Assembly (NCBI RefSeq): GCF_029892685.1
Contig: NZ_JARXVD010000010.1
Span: forward strand, 1-64,000
DNA from: Mycobacterium sp. OTB74
GTDB lineage: Bacteria > Actinomycetota > Actinomycetes > Mycobacteriales > Mycobacteriaceae
DNA length: 64,000 nt
Reading direction: 5' to 3'
Shown here: positions 17,914 through 28,206 of the stretch, piece by piece
How positions within the stretch are numbered: position 1 is the stretch's first letter
Layout of the letters: every line of letters begins with the position of its first letter
Position numbers and translations under genes: made by a program
The notes under the pieces: model-generated
Seen by the model: the letters and a program-made list of their open reading frames with translations, nothing else
The model's database searches: none
Told to the model about the DNA's origin: nothing

Positions 17914-18633
17914 TCGGCTTCCGCCTTACCGAACAGCAGCGGGTACAACACCCCGGCGACCGCGCCGCCCACCAGCGGTGCCAGCCAAAACGCCCACAAC
18001 TGAGTGGGCGCTCCGTCGCCGTTGAAGAACGCCACCGCGGTCGACCGGGCCGGGTTGACCGAGGTGTTCGAGATCGGAATGGAGACGAGGTTGGATCAGG
18101 GTCAGCATCAGGCCGATGGACAGTCCAGCGAAGCCCTTAGGTGCCCGGGCATCGGTGGAACCGAGGATGACCAGCAGAAACATGGCGGTCAGGACCGCCT
18201 CGGTGATGAGCACAGCGGTCAGGCTGAAGTGCGACGGTGAGTGCACTCCGTAGCCGTTGGCAGCCATGTTGCCCGTTGCAGACCAACCTGGACGTCCGGA
18301 CCCGATGGCGTACATCAGAGTGCCGGCAGCAACGCCACCGATGACTTGCGCAATCCAATAGCCGGGCACCGCATTCCATTCGGTGCGCTTGGCCAGCGCA
18401 GCCCCCAGGGTCACCGCGGGATTGAAATGGCCACCGGAAATGTGGCCGAACGCATATACGCCGGTCAAGACGGTCAGGCCGAATGCGAATGCCACACCCA
18501 GAAAGCCGATACCGAGTGAGGTGTTCTCTTCGGGGTTGGCCGATACCATCGCGGCGCCGCAACCGCCGAGTACCAGCCAAAATGTGCCGATAGCTTCGGC
18601 CGTCAAGCGACGGCCCATTGTCGGAGCGCTCAT
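17910..18633 (-). pseudogene. aqpZ: Aquaporin (AqpZ/GlpF family) disrupted by a one-base frameshift
   Basis: The first part encodes a MIP channel: [23 protein letters not shown], first NPA motif in [11 protein letters not shown], then [22 protein letters not shown]. After [12 protein letters not shown] the frame leaves the family sequence and stops at 17926. Shifting by one base at about 18093-18094 (an extra G in forward orientation) restores the expected C terminus: [23 protein letters not shown] with the second NPA, and a stop at 17910-17912. The gene is thus intact except for one inserted base. It is a recent pseudogene or a sequencing error. Confidence 0.8.
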
Positions 18634-18663
18634 TCGCTTCAATCTCCATTCGAATCGCGAAAA

Positions 18664-18703
18664 TCGGATAGGGACAACGCCATTCGGATAGGGACAACGC
18701 CAT
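18664..18703. repeat. 20-bp tandem duplication upstream of aqpZ
   Basis: The 20-base unit TCGGATAGGGACAACGCCAT occurs twice in direct succession (18664-18683 and 18684-18703). It lies about 30 bases upstream of the aquaporin start and could alter its promoter. Confidence 0.9.
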
Positions 18704-18777
18704 TCGAGAATCCCACTGCGATGGCGTGGACCGGCCCGATGTTGCAGAATGTTCGCTCAATAGAGATGCTGCACGAT

Positions 18778-19596
18778 TCAGCGATACGCGGTGACGCGCG
18801 CGATGAGCGCAACCTTGCCGTCGTTGCCGACGGCCTGCGCGTCGGCGACACCGCTGCGCCTCCCAGCCCGTAACACCGTTGCGGTGTAACGGGATTGGTC
18901 ACCGGCGAAGAACTGCCGAAGGAAATTGACGCGGACGGAGGCGGTGCTCAGCGGGTCGGAGCGTCCGGCGTTGAGCGCGGCCGACGCGACCAATTCAAGA
19001 CCCGCGGAGGCGATGCCGCCGTGGACGATGCCCAAAGTGTTGTTGAGCACCGGGTCTGGGTGCTGCAGCAGCGTTGGCTCGCCGTCGGGGCCGGCGGTCA
19101 CGGCCATCATGTCGGCCAGCCCGGAGCGCGGCGAGATGTCTGTGGCGGGATAGTCCGCGGGGTCGGCGGTCATGCTGCCGGCAGACTCGGCGACGCCGGG
19201 TGAATGCAGGTGCACCGACCGCACTGTGCCCACTCCGATGACGGTGGATCCATGGCTCAGCCGGCAGCGGCCCAGCGCGGTGTCGCCCTTCTCGCCGGTC
19301 GGCCGGGCGGTGGCGACCACCCGGACACCAGGGCGTGCGGCAATGGTCGCCTCGGCCTCGGGGCTCAGCTCCAATGCCAGTTCGGTGGACACCGTCCACT
19401 CGTCCGGCTCCCGGCGGTGGTGGTTGACCAGACCGCAGGCGTGGTCCACCAGCACGGTCAGGGCGGCGAGCGTGGGCGCGCCCGTCAGCGGATTGGTCAT
19501 ACCGTGCACGGCAATGCTTGACACGCACCGCTCGTCGGACAAGTCGAGGGTGTCGATGCCGAAGCGGCCGATCGGGGAGTTCAACGGATGGCGCAT
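18778..19596 (-). CDS. Double hot-dog thioesterase-like protein
   Basis: A 272-residue protein with two hot-dog domains. The second shows the PaaI-type signature LNNTLGIVHGGIASAGLELVASAALNA (HGG near residue 193) and VRVNFLRQFFAGDQSRYTATVLRAGRRSGVADAQAV. The first has NPLTGAPTLAALTVLVDHACGLV. This arrangement fits acyl-CoA thioesterases or acyl-CoA-binding relatives. The acyl substrate is unknown. It is encoded upstream of, and parallel to, the broken aquaporin gene, with 144 bases between. Confidence 0.75.
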   Translation of the reverse strand: MRHPLNSPIGRFGIDTLDLSDERCVSSIAVHGMTNPLTGAPTLAALTVLVDHACGLVNHHRREPDEWTVSTELALELSPEAEATIAARPGVRVVATARPTGEKGDTALGRCRLSHGSTVIGVGTVRSVHLHSPGVAESAGSMTADPADYPATDISPRSGLADMMAVTAGPDGEPTLLQHPDPVLNNTLGIVHGGIASAGLELVASAALNAGRSDPLSTASVRVNFLRQFFAGDQSRYTATVLRAGRRSGVADAQAVGNDGKVALIARVTAYR

Positions 19597-20338
19597 CGTC
19601 TCTCAGCTTGGCAATAGGGATAGCGTCAGATACCCCCCGGGGGTGTTTTTGCGGGCGGGGTTCAAAGCTGGTTCGACAGCGCACGAGCGGTTGGGGCTTC
19701 GAAGGCGGGGGAGGCAATGGTCCGATCTGCCCGACTCGGTCGGCGACGGCATCGATCCTGCTGCGAAAGTCGTTGGTGAACAATGTTGTATCCCTCTGGG
19801 TGCACCTGATGCGACGACGGTGCGTGAGGGTTTGATTAGGCCGCCCAGGGCGCGGATCGCCGTCCGGTTGGTGGGTACCCCCGCGGGAGGCTGCTGAAGG
19901 AGCGAATTAGCTGGCAGGAAGGGTGATCAGGGTCATTCTCTAAGAATCTGAGCAGGCTTTCGGCAAATCATGAATTGGTCATCTAGCTAGCGAAAAGTAG
20001 GCCGGAGCAAATACACTATAGGTGTCGTGACGAATGGCTCAGGTGGGCAGCGTCCATCCGCGTCATCGTTCGTTTGGCGAAACTTTAAGGGCTGCAATAG
20101 AATTGCCTGCACCAACCGGCGGCCCTCGACGGGCGGCCAGCGCTGCCGCGGCCGTCCGTTTAGGTCTGCCTAAGTTGGCATGTCAGGCCGGGTTTGTCAT
20201 ATCGTTTTGTCTCAACTTGTGGCGAGTGGGATGGCCCGTCGTTCAGTGCTGCACGCTGGCATGCCCGTCGCTCGGTCCGCTGACGCCGCTGTCGCGGCCG
20301 TCAGGCGAAGCTTCGTAAAGAAGATGTTGAAGGGTTAG
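19597..20338. other. 742-base region without a convincing gene upstream of gltB
   Basis: No reading frame here has a persuasive start, codon use or homology. Visible elements are a CsoR-operator-like palindrome at 19630-19646, a low-GC stretch around 19960-20030 containing ATACACTATAGG (possible promoter -10 region), and a TTAGG-N4-CCTAA dyad near 20160. The region must carry the gltBD promoter and probably a long leader. Confidence 0.6.
19630..19646. promoter_or_regulatory. C-tract/G-tract palindrome resembling a CsoR-family site
   Basis: ATACCCCCCGGGGGTGT has ACCCCC/GGGGGT arms around one base, like operators of copper- or nickel-sensing CsoR/RcnR repressors. It lies 34 bases upstream of the thioesterase start. 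Functional assignment is weak. Confidence 0.35.
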
Positions 20339-23300
20339 GTGGGAATGACGCCGCAGCACGGCGGGCCCAGCAGGATCGGGCTTTATAACCCCGCGTACGA
20401 GCACGACGCATGTGGCGTCGCCATGGTCGCGGATATCCACGGACGTCGTAGTCGGGACATCGTCGACAAGGCGATCACCGCTCTGCTGAATCTGGAGCAC
20501 CGCGGCGCAGCCGGAGCCGAGCCGAACACCGGTGACGGCGCAGGCATCCTGCTGCAGGTCCCCGATGCCTTCCTGCGTGCTGTTTGCAAGGAGGAGGAAG
20601 GCTTCGAGCTTCCGCCCGAGGGCAGTTACGCCACTGGCATCGCCTTCCTGCCGCAGTCATCGCGCGATGCCAAGCTGGCCTGCGAAGCTGTCGAGAAGAT
20701 CGTCGAAGCTGAAGGCCTGCAGGTGCTGGGCTGGCGCGACGTGCCTTCCGACGATTCTTCGCTGGGCGCACTGGCCCGTGACGCGATGCCGACGCTGCGC
20801 CAGATCTTCATCGGCGGCGCCTCGGGCATGGACTTGGAACGCCGCGTCTACGTGATCCGCAAGCGTGCCGAGCACGAGCTGGGCACCAAGGGCCCCGGTC
20901 AGGACGGCCCCGGTCGCGAGACCGTCTACTTCCCGAGCCTGTCCGGCAAGACCATCGTCTACAAGGGCATGCTGACCACCCCGCAGCTGCGGGCGTTCTA
21001 CCTGGATCTGCAGGACGAGCGGATGACCAGCGCGCTGGGCATCGTGCACTCCCGGTTCTCCACCAACACGTTCCCGTCGTGGCCCTTGGCTCACCCGTTC
21101 CGCCGGGTTGCGCACAACGGTGAGATCAACACCGTCAACGGCAACGAGAACTGGATGCGGGCCCGTGAGGCGCTAATCCACACCGACGTGTTCGGGTACC
21201 ACAACGACCTGAACAAGATTTTCCCGGTCTGTACCCCGGGCGCCTCGGACACCGCGCGGTTCGACGAGGTGCTTGAGCTGCTGCATCTGGGCGGTCGTCC
21301 GCTGCACCACGCGGTGCTGATGATGATCCCCGAGGCCTGGGAGCGTAGCGAGTCCATGGACCCCGCCCGTCGGGCGTTCTACCAGTACCACTCTTCGCTC
21401 ATGGAGCCGTGGGACGGCCCGGCCTCGGTGTGCTTCACCGACGGCACCGTGGTCGGCGCGGTGCTGGACCGCAACGGCCTGCGTCCGTCGCGTATCTGGG
21501 TCACCGATAACGGCCTGGTCGTCATGGCCTCCGAGGCCGGCGTGCTGGACCTCGACCCGTCGACCGTGGTCAAGAAGATGCGTCTGCAGCCTGGCCGGAT
21601 GTTCCTGGTGGACACCGCGCAGGGCCGGATCGTCGACGACTCGGAGATCAAGGCCGAGCTGGCTGCCGCGCACCCGTACCAGGAGTGGCTCGACAACGGC
21701 CAGTTCCACATCGATGACCTGCCCCCGGGCGACTACGTAAAGATGCCGCACCACCGAGTGGTGCTGCGTCAGCAGGCGTTCGGCTACACCAACGAGGAAG
21801 TCACCCAGCTGATCGCGCCGATGGCGCGCACCGGCGCCGAGGCCCTGGGCTCGATGGGTACCGATACTCCGATTGCTGTGCTCTCGCAGCGGCCGCGGAT
21901 GCTGTTCGACTACTTCCAGCAGCTGTTCGCCCAGGTCACCAACCCGCCGCTGGACGCCATCCGTGAAGAGGTGGTCACCAGCCTGCAGGCGGTCGTCGGA
22001 CCCGAGGGTGACCTGCTGAACCCCGACGAGAACTCGTGCCGGCAGATTGTGCTGCCGCAGCCGATCCTGCGCAACGCCGATCTGTCGAAGCTGATCTGCG
22101 TGGACCCCGACCACGAAATCCGCGGCCGCAAGCACGGCATGCGCGCGGCAGTGGTGCGCTGCCTGTACCCGGTCGCCGACGGCGGCCAGGGGCTGCGCCG
22201 CGCGTTGGAAGAGGTGCGGGCCAAGGTTTCGCAGGCCATCCGCAACGGCGCACGCATCATTGTGCTGTCGGACCGCGAGTCCAACGAATGGCTGGCGCCG
22301 ATCCCGTCGCTGCTCACCGTGGCTGCGGTGCATCACCACCTGGTCCGGGATCGCACCCGCACCCAGGTTGGCCTGGTGGTTGAGTCCGGCGACGCCCGCG
22401 AAGTGCACCACATGGCGATGCTGGTCGGCTTCGGCGCGGCCGCCATCAACCCGTACATGGCCTTCGAGACCGTCGAGGACCTGGTCGACCGCGGCTTCAT
22501 CACCGGCATGTCCAGTGACAAGGCCAAGGCTAACTACGTCAAGGCAGCCGGCAAGGGCGTGCTGAAGGTGATGTCCAAGATGGGCATCTCGACCCTGGCC
22601 TCCTACACCGGCGCTCAGCTGTTCCAGGCTGTCGGCGTGGGCCAGCGGGTGCTCGATGAATACTTCACCGGAATCTCCTGTCCGACCGGCGGCATCGACC
22701 TCGATGACATCGCGGCCGACGTCGCCGCCCGGCATAGTCTGGCCTACCTGGACCGGCCCGACGAGTGGGCCCATCGGGAGCTCGAGGTCGGCGGTGAGTA
22801 CCAGTGGCGCCGCGAGGGCGAGTACCACCTGTTCAACCCCGACACGGTGTTCAAGCTGCAACACTCGACCCGCACCGGGCAGTACTCGATCTTCAAGGAG
22901 TACACCAAGCTGGTCGACGACCAGAGCGAGCGCATGGCTTCGCTGCGCGGCCTGTTCAAGTTCAAAGATGGTGTGCGCGAGCCCATCTCGATCGACGAGG
23001 TCGAGCCGGCCAGCGAGATCGTCAAGCGGTTCTCCACCGGCGCCATGAGCTACGGCTCCATCTCGGCGGAAGCCCACGAGACACTGGCCATCGCCATGAA
23101 CCGCCTTGGCGGACGGTCGAACTCGGGTGAGGGCGGCGAGAACGTCGAGCGGTTCGACCGGGACCCCAACGGCGACTGGCGGCGCAGCTCCATCAAGCAG
23201 GTGGCGTCGGCGCGTTTCGGTGTCACGTCGCACTACCTGACCAACTGCACCGACATCCAGATCAAGATGGCCCAGGGCGCCAAGCCCGGTGAGGGCGGCC

Positions 23301-24955
23301 AACTTCCGGGACACAAGGTGTACCCGTGGGTGGCCGAGGTACGGCACTCGACCCCGGGTGTCGGCCTGATCTCGCCGCCGCCGCACCACGACATCTACTC
23401 GATCGAGGACCTGGCGCAGCTGATCCACGATCTGAAGAACGCCAACCCTGAGGCCCGCATCCACGTGAAGCTGGTGTCGGAGAACGGCGTTGGCACCGTC
23501 GCCGCCGGCGTCTCCAAGGCGCACGCCGACGTGGTGCTGATCTCCGGACACGACGGTGGTACCGGTGCCACGCCGCTGACTTCGCAGAAGCACGCGGGTG
23601 CGCCGTGGGAACTTGGTTTGGCCGAGACGCAGCAGACCCTGCTGCTCAACGGTCTTCGCGACCGCATCGTGGTCCAGGTCGACGGTCAGCTCAAGACCGG
23701 CCGTGACGTGGTGATCGCCGCGCTGCTCGGTGCCGAGGAATTCGGTTTCGCGACAGCACCTTTGGTGGTGACGGGCTGCATCATGATGCGCGTCTGCCAT
23801 CTGGATACCTGTCCGGTGGGTGTGGCCACCCAGAACCCGGTGCTGCGTAAGCGGTTCACCGGCCAGCCCGAGTTCGTCGAGAACTTCTTCCTGTTCATCG
23901 CGGAAGAGGTCCGGGAACTCATGGCGCAGTTGGGCTTCCGCACCGTCAACGAGATGGTCGGACAGGTCGGCGCGCTGGACACCACCGAGGCGGCTGCCCA
24001 CTGGAAGGCCCACAAGCTGGACCTGGCCCCTGTGCTGCACGAGCCCGAGTCGGCGTTCATGAAGCAGGACCTGTACTGCACGACGGGTCAGGACCACGGC
24101 TTGGACAAGGCGCTCGATCAGCAACTGATCACCGAGTGCCGGGAGGCCATCGAGTCCAAGGTTCCGGTGCAGCTGTCGATGAAGATCACCAACGTGAACC
24201 GCACCGTGGGCACCATGTTGGGCCACGAGGTCACCAAGGCGCATGGCGCGCAAGGTCTTCCGGACGGAACCATCGACATCACGTTCGACGGTTCGGCTGG
24301 TAACAGCTTCGGCGCCTTCCTACCCAAGGGCATCACGCTGCGGGTCAATGGTGACGCCAATGACTATGTCGGCAAGGGCCTTTCGGGTGGACACATCGTG
24401 GTGCGCCCGTCGAAGAACGCTCCGGCCGGCTTTGTGGCCGAGGACAACATCGTCGGCGGCAACGTGATCCTGTTCGGCGCCACCAGCGGGCAGGCATTCC
24501 TGCGCGGTGTGGTGGGCGAGCGGTTCGCAGTGCGTAACTCGGGCGCGCAGGCGGTCGTCGAAGGTGTCGGCGACCACGGCTGCGAGTACATGACCGGCGG
24601 CAAGGTGGTCATTCTCGGGTCCACCGGCCGCAACTTCGCCGCGGGTATGTCCGGCGGCATGGCCTACGTGTACGACCCGCAGGGTGTCCTGCCGGACAAC
24701 ATCAATGGCGAGATGGTCGATCTCGATGTGCTGGATGCCACCGACGAGCTGTGGCTCCACGAGATGATCACCGCGCATGTCGATGCGACGGATTCGGCTG
24801 TGGGGCAGCGAATTCTGTCGGATTGGCAGACTCAGAAGGAGCAGTTCATCAAGGTGATGCCACGCGATTACAAGCGGGTGCTGGAGGCTATCGCCGGGGC
24901 CGAGGCCGCCGGCGAGGACGTCAGCGACGCGATCATGGCGGCCGCTCGTGGCTGA
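20339..24955 (+). CDS. gltB: Glutamate synthase, large (alpha) subunit
   Basis: A 1538-residue NADPH-GOGAT large subunit, the usual length, converting glutamine plus 2-oxoglutarate to two glutamates. The class II amidotransferase domain begins after a short propeptide at C25 (EHDACGV). The central domain and FMN/synthase domain (residues about 830-1230) follow, with [10 protein letters not shown] and the 3Fe-4S cysteines in [15 protein letters not shown]. The C-terminal GXGXG beta-helix ([17 protein letters not shown]) completes it. GTG at 20339 or ATG two codons later are both possible starts. It overlaps gltD by eight bases, so the two subunits are co-translated. Confidence 0.97.
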   Translation: MGMTPQHGGPSRIGLYNPAYEHDACGVAMVADIHGRRSRDIVDKAITALLNLEHRGAAGAEPNTGDGAGILLQVPDAFLRAVCKEEEGFELPPEGSYATGIAFLPQSSRDAKLACEAVEKIVEAEGLQVLGWRDVPSDDSSLGALARDAMPTLRQIFIGGASGMDLERRVYVIRKRAEHELGTKGPGQDGPGRETVYFPSLSGKTIVYKGMLTTPQLRAFYLDLQDERMTSALGIVHSRFSTNTFPSWPLAHPFRRVAHNGEINTVNGNENWMRAREALIHTDVFGYHNDLNKIFPVCTPGASDTARFDEVLELLHLGGRPLHHAVLMMIPEAWERSESMDPARRAFYQYHSSLMEPWDGPASVCFTDGTVVGAVLDRNGLRPSRIWVTDNGLVVMASEAGVLDLDPSTVVKKMRLQPGRMFLVDTAQGRIVDDSEIKAELAAAHPYQEWLDNGQFHIDDLPPGDYVKMPHHRVVLRQQAFGYTNEEVTQLIAPMARTGAEALGSMGTDTPIAVLSQRPRMLFDYFQQLFAQVTNPPLDAIREEVVTSLQAVVGPEGDLLNPDENSCRQIVLPQPILRNADLSKLICVDPDHEIRGRKHGMRAAVVRCLYPVADGGQGLRRALEEVRAKVSQAIRNGARIIVLSDRESNEWLAPIPSLLTVAAVHHHLVRDRTRTQVGLVVESGDAREVHHMAMLVGFGAAAINPYMAFETVEDLVDRGFITGMSSDKAKANYVKAAGKGVLKVMSKMGISTLASYTGAQLFQAVGVGQRVLDEYFTGISCPTGGIDLDDIAADVAARHSLAYLDRPDEWAHRELEVGGEYQWRREGEYHLFNPDTVFKLQHSTRTGQYSIFKEYTKLVDDQSERMASLRGLFKFKDGVREPISIDEVEPASEIVKRFSTGAMSYGSISAEAHETLAIAMNRLGGRSNSGEGGENVERFDRDPNGDWRRSSIKQVASARFGVTSHYLTNCTDIQIKMAQGAKPGEGGQLPGHKVYPWVAEVRHSTPGVGLISPPPHHDIYSIEDLAQLIHDLKNANPEARIHVKLVSENGVGTVAAGVSKAHADVVLISGHDGGTGATPLTSQKHAGAPWELGLAETQQTLLLNGLRDRIVVQVDGQLKTGRDVVIAALLGAEEFGFATAPLVVTGCIMMRVCHLDTCPVGVATQNPVLRKRFTGQPEFVENFFLFIAEEVRELMAQLGFRTVNEMVGQVGALDTTEAAAHWKAHKLDLAPVLHEPESAFMKQDLYCTTGQDHGLDKALDQQLITECREAIESKVPVQLSMKITNVNRTVGTMLGHEVTKAHGAQGLPDGTIDITFDGSAGNSFGAFLPKGITLRVNGDANDYVGKGLSGGHIVVRPSKNAPAGFVAEDNIVGGNVILFGATSGQAFLRGVVGERFAVRNSGAQAVVEGVGDHGCEYMTGGKVVILGSTGRNFAAGMSGGMAYVYDPQGVLPDNINGEMVDLDVLDATDELWLHEMITAHVDATDSAVGQRILSDWQTQKEQFIKVMPRDYKRVLEAIAGAEAAGEDVSDAIMAAARG

Positions 24956-26414
24956 TCCGAACGGCTTCCTGAAGCACACCCACCGTCAGACCCCAGTTCG
25001 TCGTCCGGTTGACCTGCGCCTCAAGGACTGGAAAGAGGTCTACGAGGACTTCGACCACGAGACCCTGCAGGACCAGGCGTCGCGTTGTATGGACTGCGGT
25101 ATCCCGTTCTGCCACAACGGTTGTCCCCTGGGGAACTTGATCCCCGAGTGGAACGACCTGGTGTACCGGAACCGCTGGCGCGACGGCATCGAGCGGTTGC
25201 ACGCCACCAACAACTTCCCGGAATTCACCGGGCGGCTGTGCCCGGCGCCTTGTGAGGCATCGTGCGTGCTTGGCATCAACCAGGACCCGGTGACCATCAA
25301 GCAGGTTGAGGTCGAGCTCATCGACAACGCCTTCGAGCAGGGCTGGGTCGTCCCGCTGCCGCCCGAGGAGCTGACCGGCAAGACGGTCGCCGTGGTGGGC
25401 TCAGGCCCGGCCGGCTTGGCCGCCGCGCAACAGCTCACCCGCGCCGGCCACACCGTCACGGTCTTCGAGCGGGCCGACCGCATCGGTGGTCTGCTGCGCT
25501 ACGGCATTCCGGAATTCAAGATGGAGAAGCGGCACATCGACCGCCGTCTGGCGCAGATGGAGGCTGAAGGCACTCAGTTCCGCGCCGGGGTGAATGTCGG
25601 TGTCGACATCACCGTCGAGCAGTTGCAGGAAGACTTCGACGCCGTCGTGCTGGCCGGCGGTGCCACCGCCTGGCGTGACCTGCCGATCCCGGGCCGCGAG
25701 CTCGACGGCATCCATCAGGCCATGGAGTACCTGCCTTGGGGCAACCGGGTCCAGTTTGGTGACGACGTCCTCGGACCGGACGGCGAACCGCCGATCACGG
25801 CCAAGGGCAAGAAGGTCGTCATCATCGGCGGTGGTGACACCGGCGCCGACTGCCTGGGCACCGCGCACCGCCAGGGTGCCGAGAGCATCCACCAGTTCGA
25901 GATCATGCCGCGGCCGCCCGAGGAGCGCGCTGAGTCGACCCCGTGGCCGACTTACCCGCTGATGTTCCGGGTGTCTTCGGCGCACGAAGAGGGCGGCGAG
26001 CGCGTGTTCTCGGTGAACACCGAGGAGTTCGTCGGAACCGGCGGCAAGGTGTCTTCGCTGAAGGTGCACGAGGTCGTCATGAAGGCCGGTAAGTTCGAGA
26101 AGGTCGAGGGTTCGGACTTCGAACTGCCCGCCGACATCGTCTTCCTGGCTATGGGCTTCGTCGGTCCCGAGCGTGAGGGCCTGCTGACCGAGCTGGGTGT
26201 CGAGCTGACTGACCGCGGAAATGTGGCGCGGGACAACGACTTCCAGACCACGGTGCCCGGCGTGTTCGTGGCCGGCGACATGGGTCGTGGACAGTCGCTG
26301 ATCGTGTGGGCCATCGCCGAGGGCCGTGCCGCGGCCGCTGGCGTGGACCGCTTCCTGATGGGTGAGACGGCGCTGCCGGTGCCGATCAGGCCGACAGCCG
26401 CTCCGCAGCGATGA
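24948..26414 (+). CDS. gltD: Glutamate synthase, small (beta) subunit
   Basis: This 488-residue subunit passes electrons from NADPH to GltB. The N-terminal adrenodoxin-type region has the cysteine clusters [17 protein letters not shown] and [10 protein letters not shown] for 4Fe-4S centres. An FAD-binding [10 protein letters not shown] and a second NADPH-binding GGGDTGAD follow. The C-terminal [18 protein letters not shown] closes the FAD site. Length matches the family. The GTG start overlaps the end of gltB. Together they assimilate ammonia under nitrogen limitation. Confidence 0.97.
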   Translation: MADPNGFLKHTHRQTPVRRPVDLRLKDWKEVYEDFDHETLQDQASRCMDCGIPFCHNGCPLGNLIPEWNDLVYRNRWRDGIERLHATNNFPEFTGRLCPAPCEASCVLGINQDPVTIKQVEVELIDNAFEQGWVVPLPPEELTGKTVAVVGSGPAGLAAAQQLTRAGHTVTVFERADRIGGLLRYGIPEFKMEKRHIDRRLAQMEAEGTQFRAGVNVGVDITVEQLQEDFDAVVLAGGATAWRDLPIPGRELDGIHQAMEYLPWGNRVQFGDDVLGPDGEPPITAKGKKVVIIGGGDTGADCLGTAHRQGAESIHQFEIMPRPPEERAESTPWPTYPLMFRVSSAHEEGGERVFSVNTEEFVGTGGKVSSLKVHEVVMKAGKFEKVEGSDFELPADIVFLAMGFVGPEREGLLTELGVELTDRGNVARDNDFQTTVPGVFVAGDMGRGQSLIVWAIAEGRAAAAGVDRFLMGETALPVPIRPTAAPQR

Positions 26415-26473
26415 GCCCTTGCGAGAAGAGCAGATGACAGAGATCAGCGAGCAGTGCTGATCAGATAGTCGAA

Positions 26474-26511
26474 CTGAGGCTCGGTGGTGCTTATGTACCG
26501 CCGGGCCTCAG
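26474..26511 (+). terminator. Hairpin downstream of gltBD
   Basis: Arms beginning CTGAGGC and ending GCCTCAG pair over about 14 bases with two G-U wobbles around a short loop. It lies 60 bases after the gltD stop and is a likely terminator, though it lacks a long U run, as usual in mycobacteria. Confidence 0.55.
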
Positions 26512-26706
26512 TCGATTCAGTGGTCGAACTGGTGATGGCCGCGGGCCGGTGCGGCGTACCGAGTCGACGGAGTACCAGGCTCAGACCACCGATCACGAGT
26601 TACTTAGCTAACAACTCAGCATCGATGGGCGTGTCGGATGTGGCTGATGTGGTGCACGTCGTGACACTTGGTCGGTTCGGGTCCGATCTACCCGGGCCGA
26701 ATCCCT

Positions 26707-27537
26707 ATGAAGAACCGTTATCCTGCTCTGCCTGCAGCCTCCGAGCTGAGTCGACGCCATTTCCTGGTGGCGTTGTCCACCTCGGTGGTCGTCGGGGTCG
26801 GGCTGGCGCGCTGCGCGATTGACGATCCGCGCAGTTTGGCGGCTTCACCGCCCTCAGAGCCGCCAGCACATCCGAGCCTGCAGCTTCCTCTTCCCGGAGG
26901 GGGCGAGTTGAGCAGCCTTCCCGAAGCCGCGGGCAACACCCTGGCGTTGACACTCGACGACGGGGTCAACGCCGATGTGGTGAGGGGCTACACACAACTG
27001 GCCAAGGACACCGGTATCCGACTGACTTACTTCGTCAACGGCCGGTACCAGTCCTGGACGCAGCACCGCGATCTGATCCGCCCGCTGGTGGAGTCCGGTC
27101 AGATCCAGCTAGGCAACCACACCTGGTCGCACCCGGACCTTGCCACGCTGACCAAAGACCAGATCGTCGACCAGTTGGAGCGCAACCACAAATTCCTGCA
27201 GGCGACATTCGGAGCCGATGCGCGGCCATACTTCCGGCCGCCGTACGGCAGCCACAACCCATTGGTCGACGCGGTGGCGACCGAGTTGGGTTACTCGGTG
27301 CCGTTGATGTGGACAGGCTCGCTGGAGGATCAGAACGTGGTCACCAAGGACTACATCCTCAAGATGGCCGACAAGTATTTCACCGCGCAGACCATAGTGA
27401 TTGGCCATCTGAACCATTTGCCAGTCACACACGTGTATGGGCTGTTGGTAGATCTGCTCAAGTCCCGGAACTTGCGGCCGGTCACCCTAGACGACGTCTT
27501 CCGTAAGCCACGCCAGACACCGGCCCGATCCCGGTAG
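26707..27537 (+). CDS. Exported polysaccharide deacetylase (NodB-type)
   Basis: A 276-residue protein with a twin-arginine-like signal, SRRHFLVALSTSVVVGVGLA, at residues 15-34, so it is probably exported folded. The NodB domain has LTLDDG (first aspartates; the usual TFDDG), the metal-binding HTWSHPD (HxxxH) and RPPYGSHN. The C-terminal IGHLN and leucine segment supply the last motif. It probably removes acetyl groups from peptidoglycan or another GlcNAc polymer outside the membrane. The ATG at 26707 places the signal at the N terminus. It stands alone between gltBD and a small gene. Confidence 0.85.
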   Translation: MKNRYPALPAASELSRRHFLVALSTSVVVGVGLARCAIDDPRSLAASPPSEPPAHPSLQLPLPGGGELSSLPEAAGNTLALTLDDGVNADVVRGYTQLAKDTGIRLTYFVNGRYQSWTQHRDLIRPLVESGQIQLGNHTWSHPDLATLTKDQIVDQLERNHKFLQATFGADARPYFRPPYGSHNPLVDAVATELGYSVPLMWTGSLEDQNVVTKDYILKMADKYFTAQTIVIGHLNHLPVTHVYGLLVDLLKSRNLRPVTLDDVFRKPRQTPARSR

Positions 27538-27561
27538 TGGCATAGCTCACATGTTGGATAC

Positions 27562-27581
27562 GTCACATCTAACGGTGTGAC
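27562..27581 (+). terminator. Short hairpin after the deacetylase gene
   Basis: GTCACATC and GGTGTGAC pair over eight positions (one G-U) around a TAAC tetraloop, 25 bases past the deacetylase stop. Probable terminator; an operator for an unknown regulator is an alternative. Confidence 0.45.
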
Positions 27582-27776
27582 TCAAACTCTAATTTAAGAG
27601 TGGATTAAGACAATAGATCGCCACATCAGCAACAATAGCCCCATTAGAAACATCAGATTTTTCTTCGGCGCGCCTAGCTGTGTTTGCCGGTGCTCGGCGT
27701 TCTAATGAATCGGCGGGGGTCGTGCGATAGTGTGGCCCCGAGGTCCGGCAAATCGCAGACCGCAGGAGTGAACAGC

Positions 27777-27917
27777 ATGTACAACAACCCGTTTTCGCGC
27801 TCACGCATGGGACGTATTGCCTGGTCCCTGCTCCGCCACCCGGTGAAGAGCCGTGAGTTCCCCGCGAAGAACGAACGCCTGGTTACCGCCGCGGAGATGC
27901 TCCGCTTCGGCGTCTAA
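27777..27917 (+). CDS. Small conserved-looking basic protein, 46 residues
   Basis: This short frame starts at an ATG with a good AGGAG site ten bases upstream and ends with TAA. The product begins MYNNPFSRSRMGRIAWSLL and ends NERLVTAAEMLRFGV. It has a basic N-terminal half and an amphipathic middle (RIAWSLLRHPV). Codon use matches the surrounding genes. It follows a low-GC 240-base intergenic region likely to hold a promoter. No function is known to me; it may bind membrane or nucleic acid. Confidence 0.6.
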   Translation: MYNNPFSRSRMGRIAWSLLRHPVKSREFPAKNERLVTAAEMLRFGV

Positions 27918-28006
27918 CGATACGTTCGGATGGATTTGTAAAGTCCCACCACAGAGTTTTCTTATTTGCCGGACGTTACCCAAACGTGATCTGGCAGTCC
28001 ATGTCG

Positions 28007-28043
28007 ACCGCCCGCCCAATTGATCTGGGCCGGGCGGTTTGTT
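28007..28043 (+). terminator. Strong GC hairpin followed by T-rich stretch
   Basis: ACCGCCCGCCCA and TGGGCCGGGCGGT pair over 12 bases with one bulge, followed by TTGTTATTT. It is a convincing intrinsic terminator for the small gene upstream, and lies before the convergent oxidoreductase gene. Confidence 0.7.
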
Positions 28044-28206
28044 ATTTCTGCAGGAGGCGGCGAATGGCACCCGGCGCGCAGACGCAAATTCACTGCGGTA
28101 AGGCATACCGAGGCTCGTTTCAGACGCCGCTGCTGGGCTCAGGCGGGGCCGTTGCTGGTCGCCGCCGGCTGCGCAACGATGTACGCGCGCCGGCGGCAAC
28201 ACTGAC

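Noticed and set aside
20155..20180. IdeR-like box TTAGGTCTGCCTAAGTTGG upstream of gltB
   Set aside because: Only about 12 of 19 positions match and there is no iron-related gene; kept only as a short dyad.
20034..20318. A 94-codon frame before gltB
   Set aside because: No ribosome site, no recognised domain and atypical composition; overlaps the likely leader.
21173..24253. A 1026-codon open frame antisense to gltB
   Set aside because: It is a by-product of high GC codon bias in gltB; its predicted protein is low-complexity His/Arg/Val-rich and resembles nothing.
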